This document shows, one piece after another, positions 7,027 through 12,638 of a stretch of DNA of 16,393 bases (its first letter is position 1; the number at the start of each line of letters is the position of its first letter). This stretch comes from JBAWYM01 sp037143575 (GTDB lineage: Bacteria > Patescibacteriota > Gracilibacteria > Peribacterales > Peribacteraceae). The notes beneath the pieces were generated by a model, which saw nothing but the letters and a program-made list of their open reading frames with translations, was not told where the DNA came from and made no database searches. Location: contig JBAWYM010000042.1 of NCBI GenBank assembly GCA_037143575.1, positions 1 to 16,393 on the forward strand. Reading direction: 5' to 3'. The position numbers were made by a program, and so were the translations under genes.

Positions 7027-7491
7027 TCAAAAATCCTTCATTGCTGTGAGGACGAGGTAGAAGTATGCCCTTCTGTTTTCCATGAGGACTTCAGCTTCCG
7101 TCTTTTGCTGTTCATCCGGAGGCGAATGGAGATCTTCATTACCCTCAACGCTCATAAATTTTGCATTATCTGCAGCACGAAGCCATCGGGCTTCAACTTC
7201 CTGAGGCAGGACTAGAGGGCATTGGATAATATCATCTGTATCAATTTCAAATTTGCGGCTTAAAATATTCACCGTTTCGTTTCCCGTTATAACTGAATAT
7301 TCTCCAGCCATGATTGAGGAAAATATTCCAGATGGAAGTTTATAGTCCTTCTCCAGTTGTGAAAATGTTTGAGGATTCAAAGTTCTCAATATTTCACGGA
7401 CGGCATTTCCGAGACGTGCTCTGGAACCTTCTTTCCCTCCTTTTGCCATACACCATGGATCAGGCTCTTCGATTGATGAGATGCGAATCAC
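7027..7491 (-). CDS. Hypothetical protein, possible XRE-like HTH regulator
   Basis: 154 aa from a GTG start. Residues of about 26-85 have the rhythm of a Cro/C1-type helix-turn-helix: an opening LGNAVREIL helix, then TFSQLEKDYKLPSGIFSSIMAGEY and a closing ILSRKFEIDTDDI helix. The match is by eye only and could be wrong. The rest is an acidic, unrecognised C-terminal half without membrane segments. The GTG at 7491 is preferred over ATG 7449 because a good promoter (TTGCCA, 17 bp, TACATT) ends 6 nt upstream of it. The gene is divergent from the helicase-nuclease gene with only 69 nt between the two starts. If the HTH is real, a role in controlling that gene or itself is plausible. Confidence 0.6.
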   Translation of the reverse strand: MIRISSIEEPDPWCMAKGGKEGSRARLGNAVREILRTLNPQTFSQLEKDYKLPSGIFSSIMAGEYSVITGNETVNILSRKFEIDTDDIIQCPLVLPQEVEARWLRAADNAKFMSVEGNEDLHSPPDEQQKTEAEVLMENRRAYFYLVLTAMKDF

Positions 7492-7497
7492 GGGAAG

Positions 7498-7526
7498 AAT
7501 GTAGATTCGTTTTCAATCGTTGGCAA
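7498..7526 (-). promoter_or_regulatory. Minus-strand promoter of the putative HTH gene
   Basis: TTGCCA (5/6 to the -35 consensus, at 7521-7526) is 17 bp from TACATT (4/6 to -10, at 7498-7503). The GTG start follows 6 nt later. This is one of the best-formed promoters in the window and again leaves no 5' leader. Confidence 0.65.
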
Positions 7527-7545
7527 GACGGGGAGATTATATCTT

Positions 7546-7554
7546 TGCTATACT
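7546..7554 (+). promoter_or_regulatory. Extended -10 promoter of the helicase-nuclease gene
   Basis: TGC followed by TATACT forms an extended -10 element. ATG 7561 lies 6 nt downstream. A TTGGCA (7520-7525) is 23 bp away, too far for a normal -35, but the TGn element can substitute. Confidence 0.6.
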
Positions 7555-7560
7555 TCTCTT

Positions 7561-10500
7561 ATGCCCACCAAGAAAAGCACCATCCGCGCTGCAGCATCCA
7601 AGTCTTTCGAGGAGCGCTATGCAATGCTCAACGAAGGCCAAATGCGCGCGGTGGATACCATCGAAGGGCCGGTGATGGTGGTGGCGGGGCCGGGGACGGG
7701 GAAGACGGAGGTGGTTGCACTGCGCGTTGCCAATATTCTGCGCAAGACCCATGCACGGCCTGGCAACATTCTCTGCCTCACGTTCTCCGTGAGCGGAGCG
7801 ACGGCTATGCGTGAGCGGTTACGCTTGCTCATCGGCCCCGATGCGTACGGAGTTTCCGTTCGTAATTTCCACGGTTTCTGCAGCGATCTCATTTCCGAAA
7901 ATCCTCTGGTCTTCGATGCCTGGTCTGCGCTCGAGCCCATCAGCGACGTGGAGCGGTACCGACAGGTGAACAAAATAATTGATCAACTCTTACCGCAGCT
8001 GTCTCTTGTAAACCTCAAGAACCCGTACCTGAAAACCAAGGAGATTATCGGCAGGATTTCGACATTGAAGCGCGAAGGTGTGACGGATCGCGAGCACCTT
8101 CTACAGATCGCTTCCGAATACGAACAGGATCTCGCAAGCCGGAGCAAAGAGGGGACGAAGGCGCACGAGAAAAATCTACTCACGGCCAAAAAGTTCTCGG
8201 AGTTCCTGGAGATCTTCTTTCGGTATCAGGCGATGCTCCGGGAAACGCAGCGCTACGACTACGAAGATATGATCCTCTTTGTCCTGGAGGCGCTGAAGGA
8301 AGAGGACTGGCTTCTCGCAGGATTGCAGGAACGCTACCAGTACATCCTTGTGGATGAATTTCAGGATACCAACGGTGCGCAGGCCGGGCTCATCGATATT
8401 CTCACGCGGCCGCCTTCTCCCGAGGACAAGCCCAATCTCTTCGTGGTGGGTGATGATGATCAGGCGATCTATCGCTTTCAGGGCGCTAATCTCGGCAATA
8501 TTCTCCAGTTCCGGTTGCGTTTCCCCGATGCCCCTGTCATTCCTCTCACCGTCAGTTACCGCTGTACACAGCCGATTTTGGATGCTGCCGAGTCGCTGAT
8601 TTCGCGCAATACCGAACGTTTGGTTGGCCGGATCGATGGGCTCGATAAGCACCTGATTTCCGGTGCGAAGGAGAATGATGGTGTTTCTCCACAGTTACTT
8701 TTTTCCCAGAGCGATTCCACTGAACCATGGATGATCGCCGATCTCGTGGAGGAGCGCGTGAAGGCGGGGATTCCACCCCATGAGATCGCGGTTCTCTGCC
8801 AGACGAATGCCGAGGTCCTGGGTCTTGCCGATGTCTTTGCTGCACGGGGCATTCCAGCCGATGTCGTCGGGAAGAATGATCTCTTGGGGCATCCGCTCGT
8901 GGCGCAGGCGATCGCGATCCTGCAGGCCATCGAATCTCCGGAGAACAATTCTGCGCTTGCCGGAGCGCTGGGGTGTGCGTGCTTCGGGGTGCATCCGGCG
9001 ACGTTGGCCCGGATGTTTCAGGATCATCGGGATCAGAAGAAGTCGCTCCTTGCGGTGTTGTTGGATGTGGAAACTAGCGCAGAATCGCGTGAGGATTCTC
9101 ATTCAGATGTACCAATTGGAATTTCTGAGCAATTGCCGATTTGTCACAGTGAGCCGCAGCCTGTGCTGAGTCAGCCGAAGCATCGAACTGCGACAAATCG
9201 AGGGATGTCATGGTTCGACGCGGCTCACCATGACATACCTACGAGTGATTTAGGTATTTCAAAAATCAATTACGCCCGCGATGTCCTCCTCGATCTCCAT
9301 CAGAAGCTTCCATCACGAACCGTGGTGGATACGCTGGAGCATCTTCTCAAAGAAACAGGATTGCTTGCGCTGGCACGGGGTGATGAACAGGGCGGGAAGA
9401 AATTCGACCCGGTGAGCTTCGCTGCTCTTCAGGAATTCTTCGACCGCCTCAAGAATCGCGCCTACGAGCAGCCCCATTTCTCTTTCTCCTCATTCCTCTC
9501 GGATCTCGAGTATTTTCTCAATCCTGAATACAGTGATTTGCGCATGGGCTTCGATCTGCCGCACCTCACGGAGGATGGTGTGCGGGTCCAGACGGCCCAC
9601 CAGAGCAAGGGATTGGAATTCACCGTTGTCATCCTGATGAACTTCCGCGAGGGGCATTGGGACAAGCGTCGCAATCCTTCATCCCTTTCCATTCCCGAGG
9701 ACCGCCTCTTCGGCTGGGTGAAAGATCAGAAGGACTTCGAGAAGAATCAGGATGAGCGGCGGGTGACGTATGTCGCGATGACGAGGGCGAAGAAGGAACT
9801 CATCTTCACCTGTCCCAAGGAACTCACTTCCGGTGACAAGACGCGCTCGGTTTCCCCGTCAGGATTCTTCGCCGAGGCCGGCAAACTCCCCGAAGAACTC
9901 CGCTCGCTTCTCAATCCCACGCATTCCTCTTTGTTACTTTACGAGCCTGTGCTCGACTTCGATGCGGAGATGAAGGCCTTTCTCCTCTCCAAATTGGAGA
10001 ATTACGCACTCTCGGTGACGGCGCTCAATCACTTCCTGGAGGATCCCAAACTGTTTCTGGAGCTCGATCTGCTCGGCACGCCGCAGGCCAAGCAGCCGAG
10101 TTTGATTTACGGAAACGCAGTGCACGATGCGCTGCGTCGTTGGGGTTTATCCGTGATGGAAGGCAAGCCTTTGGACCAGGCCGGATTCCTTTCCGCGTTC
10201 CGCCGCTATCTGGAGGAGCGCGAAATTCTCACCAATGCCGAACGCGCTCGGCTGGTACATTTAGGCGAACAATCTCTCCCGCGGTACTTCGAAGCTCGAT
10301 TATCTGGTTCACTACCATTCGTTCATAAAGTCGAATACGCCGTCACCACCCGCTTCGACGATCCTTCGACTCCGCTCAGGACAAGTGTTCCGATCAAAGG
10401 GAAAATCGACCGCATCGATCTCCTCCAGCCGGAGTCTTCCGATGCGATCATCGTGGACTACAAAACCGGGCGACCGAAGTCGGAAGCGGAGATTCGTACG

Positions 10501-10722
10501 GACGGCGATTACTTTCGTCAGCTGGTCTTCTATGCGCTGCTGCTGGAGGAAAAGGGCGCGCTGCTCTCTCCCAAGGAATTCGTCCTGGACTTCATCGGAG
10601 AGGGGAGCGAGCATCCGGTCCAGAGGGCATTCACCATTTCCGCTGCGGATATCGAGGAGCTGAAGAAGGTGGTGAAGCAGGTGTGGGGGAAGATTGTGGC
10701 GCTGGATTTTTCGCCACTGTAA
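7561..10722 (+). CDS. UvrD/Rep-type helicase fused to RecB/AddB-like nuclease
   Basis: 1053-aa superfamily 1 DNA helicase-nuclease, probably in double-strand-break repair or DNA degradation. Helicase motifs: Walker A GPGTGKT (43-49), Walker B VDEFQD (264-269), GDDDQAIYRFQGA (about 297-309), VQTAHQSKGLEF (about 676-687) and VTYVAMTRAKKEL (about 735-747). The C-terminal PD-(D/E)XK nuclease shows GNAVH (His855), KGKIDRID (Asp950), VDYKTG (Asp966, Lys968) and a RQLVFYALLL motif, as in AddB/RecB-family nucleases. There is no Chi-site scanning partner nearby. Two in-frame repeat insertions are visible: about 505-565, between helicase motifs in domain 2, and about 935-942, just before the nuclease Asp. 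Neither breaks the frame or a motif. It stands alone on the plus strand, divergent from the putative regulator. Confidence 0.92.
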   Translation: MPTKKSTIRAAASKSFEERYAMLNEGQMRAVDTIEGPVMVVAGPGTGKTEVVALRVANILRKTHARPGNILCLTFSVSGATAMRERLRLLIGPDAYGVSVRNFHGFCSDLISENPLVFDAWSALEPISDVERYRQVNKIIDQLLPQLSLVNLKNPYLKTKEIIGRISTLKREGVTDREHLLQIASEYEQDLASRSKEGTKAHEKNLLTAKKFSEFLEIFFRYQAMLRETQRYDYEDMILFVLEALKEEDWLLAGLQERYQYILVDEFQDTNGAQAGLIDILTRPPSPEDKPNLFVVGDDDQAIYRFQGANLGNILQFRLRFPDAPVIPLTVSYRCTQPILDAAESLISRNTERLVGRIDGLDKHLISGAKENDGVSPQLLFSQSDSTEPWMIADLVEERVKAGIPPHEIAVLCQTNAEVLGLADVFAARGIPADVVGKNDLLGHPLVAQAIAILQAIESPENNSALAGALGCACFGVHPATLARMFQDHRDQKKSLLAVLLDVETSAESREDSHSDVPIGISEQLPICHSEPQPVLSQPKHRTATNRGMSWFDAAHHDIPTSDLGISKINYARDVLLDLHQKLPSRTVVDTLEHLLKETGLLALARGDEQGGKKFDPVSFAALQEFFDRLKNRAYEQPHFSFSSFLSDLEYFLNPEYSDLRMGFDLPHLTEDGVRVQTAHQSKGLEFTVVILMNFREGHWDKRRNPSSLSIPEDRLFGWVKDQKDFEKNQDERRVTYVAMTRAKKELIFTCPKELTSGDKTRSVSPSGFFAEAGKLPEELRSLLNPTHSSLLLYEPVLDFDAEMKAFLLSKLENYALSVTALNHFLEDPKLFLELDLLGTPQAKQPSLIYGNAVHDALRRWGLSVMEGKPLDQAGFLSAFRRYLEEREILTNAERARLVHLGEQSLPRYFEARLSGSLPFVHKVEYAVTTRFDDPSTPLRTSVPIKGKIDRIDLLQPESSDAIIVDYKTGRPKSEAEIRTDGDYFRQLVFYALLLEEKGALLSPKEFVLDFIGEGSEHPVQRAFTISAADIEELKKVVKQVWGKIVALDFSPL
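9081..9236. repeat. Composite palindromic insertion inside the helicase gene
   Basis: Three inverted repeats follow one another: AGAATC/GATTCT (9081-9099); GATTTGTCACAGTG against CGAACTGCGACAAATC (ends 9138 and 9199, few mismatches); and ATGTCATGGT/ACCATGACAT, perfect 10-bp arms (9205-9236). The middle unit holds an inverted dispersed core at 9160-9179 (TTCGGCTGACTCAGCACAGG on the minus strand). The stretch is translated as low-complexity linker, including the segments SEPQPVLSQPKHR and WFDAAHHDIP. Confidence 0.8.
10365..10385 (+). repeat. Dispersed repeat core in the nuclease domain
   Basis: TTCGACTCCGCTCAGGACAA, translated as PSTPLRT, lies between the VEYAVTTRF strand and the conserved IKGKIDRID of the nuclease. 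It matches 11543-11563 at 18 of 21 positions. Confidence 0.7.
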
Positions 10723-10784
10723 GGCGGTATCAAAAAGGTGTTAATGTATCTTGTTCATAACCGGATATGTAGTAGCGTGTCTAA

Positions 10785-11306
10785 GTGAATACTATCGATC
10801 TCCATTTCACAGAAGATCATAAAGCTGAGATTGAATTCAGAGCTCGGTCACAAATGGATCGATCTGCTCAACGTGTCAGAAGCGGAAAATTACAATTTAT
10901 TGAACGACGTGCTGAAGCAATACGCTATGGAGCCAGTGCTCTCCTCATTTTCATTTTGGGAAAACCAGGCAATCCAGTCCGAGAACCCGAACTTGCTATG
11001 CTCGATACAGACAGAGTTCCACAACTGAGTTATTCTTTCAGCTTGATTCGTATCAGACAACTGACAGCAGATGTCATCGATGATATTTGTCGCGTTCTGG
11101 GGCTTCCTGCTGATGAAGGCTTGTCTGATGACATTGTTTCAGAACTGGCAAATGCAATGGAAATGATTTCAGGAGATGACGCGGGAATGTACGACCAATC
11201 TCCTAGGCAATCACCGAATGAGATTGCTTTGGCTGAAGTAAAATTTGAGAATTTTCTCCGACTCAAGAAAGGATTATTCGAGGGCGCATCAAATTCTGGG
11301 CTGTGA
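10785..11306 (+). CDS. Hypothetical protein, 173 aa
   Basis: Not recognised. The protein is soluble, charged and predicted mostly helical, with no metal-binding cluster, signal peptide or clear domain. A mildly hydrophobic stretch near residues 50-60 (GASALLIFIL) looks too short for a membrane span. The GTG start at 10785 follows TAGCGT by 6 nt with TTGTTC 16 bp further upstream, a weak version of the leaderless promoter pattern. An internal frame at 10831-11028 also reads 65 codons but is less convincing. The local sequence is more AT-rich than the flanking conserved genes, which could mean later acquisition. It is 62 nt downstream of the helicase-nuclease gene without a visible terminator and converges on the RAYT-RdgB gene. 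Confidence 0.6.
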   Translation: MNTIDLHFTEDHKAEIEFRARSQMDRSAQRVRSGKLQFIERRAEAIRYGASALLIFILGKPGNPVREPELAMLDTDRVPQLSYSFSLIRIRQLTADVIDDICRVLGLPADEGLSDDIVSELANAMEMISGDDAGMYDQSPRQSPNEIALAEVKFENFLRLKKGLFEGASNSGL

Positions 11307-11320
11307 GCTTTCTCCAATTT

Positions 11321-12586
11321 TCATTGTGAATGCAAATACTGAACCAAAGCCAATGTTGCTTTCCCTCTATGGCTCGTACTATTTTTTTGTACAATAGTTA
11401 GCGCTGAGAATACACGATCGTAGCCATCCGGCCGAAAACATGCTGAGATCGGAAGACCGGGGAGGTAATCGGCTTCCAGCGTTTCGGTGATGACGCCGTT
11501 GCATCGGCCTTCGAAGAGTCGAACCTCTTGCCTCACCCCTCCGTCGACTCCGCTCTGGACAGGCGACCCCTCTCCCCTCCATCCCGACGCCTGCAGGGAG
11601 AGGGGGGACTCTTTGGAAGATTGAGGGTGGATATAGGCCAGTGCACAGACGAACCGGGCACGCTTGTTCCTCTCTTTCTTCATGCGCTTGAGGAAATACT
11701 CGATCCACTCCTGATCACTGGCTTTGGGCCCGGCACCCCAGCGGCGCGTGTGGAGGCCTAGTTCATTCTGGAGCGCTTCCACGATGATGCCGGAGTCGTC
11801 GGCGACGGTGGGAAGGCCCGAACGGTCGTAGTAGAATTGGGCCTTCTGGAGGGCGTTTTCCTTGAAGGTCATTCCGGTTTCTTCAGGTTCATCCTCAATA
11901 TAGGCAAGGTCGACGGGGGTGAGAATATCGATGGGCAATCCTTTGAGCACTTCGGAAATCTCCTGCACTTTTCCGCGGTTGGATGTGGCGATGAGAAGGG
12001 GGGGACGGGCATCGGGATAGTGTTCGCCGGCAGCCATGAAGTGCCGGTCGGTTTCGCGGTTGATGGAGGAGAAGGGATAGTCTTCCGCTATGACACAGAG
12101 ATTATCTTTCACCGGATTATCGAGAATGTATCGACGAATGGTATCGCGCTGTTCGTTGCTGCGGATGATGATGTCGTGGAAGGAGAGTTGCCAGAGGGCG
12201 GGTTTGTGAATGGTGATGAAGTTTTTTGTCGATGAGGCCGGTGAAGACAAAAAATCCGTAGGACAGGAATATTCCTGTCCTACGGATTTTTTGTCTTCGC
12301 CTTTGATCGTGTTGAAGTCATTGATCTGTTGTGCAATGGTTCTCTTAAGATTATGAAGGCATTGGCTCAGTGTCTTATCTCTGGGTGCAATCAACAGATG
12401 CAGGTGATCCGGCATTATCACATATTCCAATAACCAATAATCGCCACGTTTGTTGTAACGATGGATGAGTTCTTGTGCGATATCCGCCATTTTGGGATCA
12501 TCGAAAATCCTCCGTCGATCCTTCGTCACCGTCGTCACGAAAAACGAGGTGCCGTCTTGCCCTTGATGGAGACGAGGTGGTCTCAT
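11321..12586 (-). CDS. RAYT transposase fused to RdgB/HAM1 pyrophosphatase
   Basis: 421 aa from ATG 12586. Residues 1-175 are a REP-associated tyrosine transposase (Y1_Tnp, HUH class): HLH at 61-63 in VIMPDHLHLLI, ALWQLSFHDIIIR, and catalytic Tyr153 in RRYILDNPVKDNL, closing with DYPFSS. From about 196 the chain is RdgB/HAM1, which hydrolyses XTP/dITP to clean the nucleotide pool: LLIATSNRGKVQE, ETGMTFKENALQKA, VADDSGIIVEAL, RARFVCALA and SHRGKA near the end. Met184 (12037) could start a free RdgB. A 56-bp palindrome (about 96-115) and a repeat (about 321-353) are inserted in frame. The open frame up to 12640 merely translates another palindrome. It lies downstream of ftsK on the same strand, probably by read-through; no own promoter is evident. 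Confidence 0.85.
   Translation of the reverse strand: MRPPRLHQGQDGTSFFVTTVTKDRRRIFDDPKMADIAQELIHRYNKRGDYWLLEYVIMPDHLHLLIAPRDKTLSQCLHNLKRTIAQQINDFNTIKGEDKKSVGQEYSCPTDFLSSPASSTKNFITIHKPALWQLSFHDIIIRSNEQRDTIRRYILDNPVKDNLCVIAEDYPFSSINRETDRHFMAAGEHYPDARPPLLIATSNRGKVQEISEVLKGLPIDILTPVDLAYIEDEPEETGMTFKENALQKAQFYYDRSGLPTVADDSGIIVEALQNELGLHTRRWGAGPKASDQEWIEYFLKRMKKERNKRARFVCALAYIHPQSSKESPLSLQASGWRGEGSPVQSGVDGGVRQEVRLFEGRCNGVITETLEADYLPGLPISACFRPDGYDRVFSALTIVQKNSTSHRGKATLALVQYLHSQ
11528..11626. repeat. In-frame repeat insertion in the RdgB domain
   Basis: CCCCTCTCCC (11567-11576) pairs perfectly with GGGAGAGGGG (11596-11605), and the dispersed core GTCGACTCCGCTCTGGACAG starts at 11543. Translation gives low-complexity sequence rich in Ser, Gly and Gln between RARFVCALAYIHP and RLFEGRCNGVI, where RdgB proteins normally have a short turn. 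Confidence 0.75.
12243..12298. repeat. Perfect 56-bp palindrome inside the RAYT gene
   Basis: Two 28-nt arms are exact reverse complements with no loop, from GAAGACAAAAAATCCGTAGG outward to the central GGACAGGAATATTCCTGTCC (12261-12280). In the RAYT frame it encodes residues from EDKKSVGQEY through SCPTDFLSS, between the HUH motif and the Trp-containing block. Confidence 0.95.
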
Positions 12587-12588
12587 GG

Positions 12589-12638
12589 GATGAAAAACGC
12601 TTAGGACAGGAACGTTCCTGTCCCACACGTTTTTCATC
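12589..12638. repeat. 50-bp palindrome between ftsK and the RAYT gene
   Basis: Two 25-nt arms match at 22 positions. They start with GATGAAAAACG and share the perfect central 20-mer GGACAGGAACGTTCCTGTCC (12604-12623). This centre differs from that of the intragenic palindrome at 12243-12298 only in the middle two bases. The right arm overlaps the ftsK stop codon, and the left arm ends 2 nt before the RAYT ATG. It is the expected place for a REP/REPIN-like partner of a RAYT. Confidence 0.9.

Noticed and set aside
6559..7215. 218-codon plus-strand open frame
   Set aside because: It overlaps both small minus-strand genes, which have -10-like boxes next to their starts and a coherent anchor plus cysteines or HTH-like pattern; the plus translation starts in a repeat.
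10831..11028. Alternative 65-codon frame inside the 173-aa hypothetical gene
   Set aside because: The longer frame is continuous through the whole region; no sign of a frameshift joins the two.
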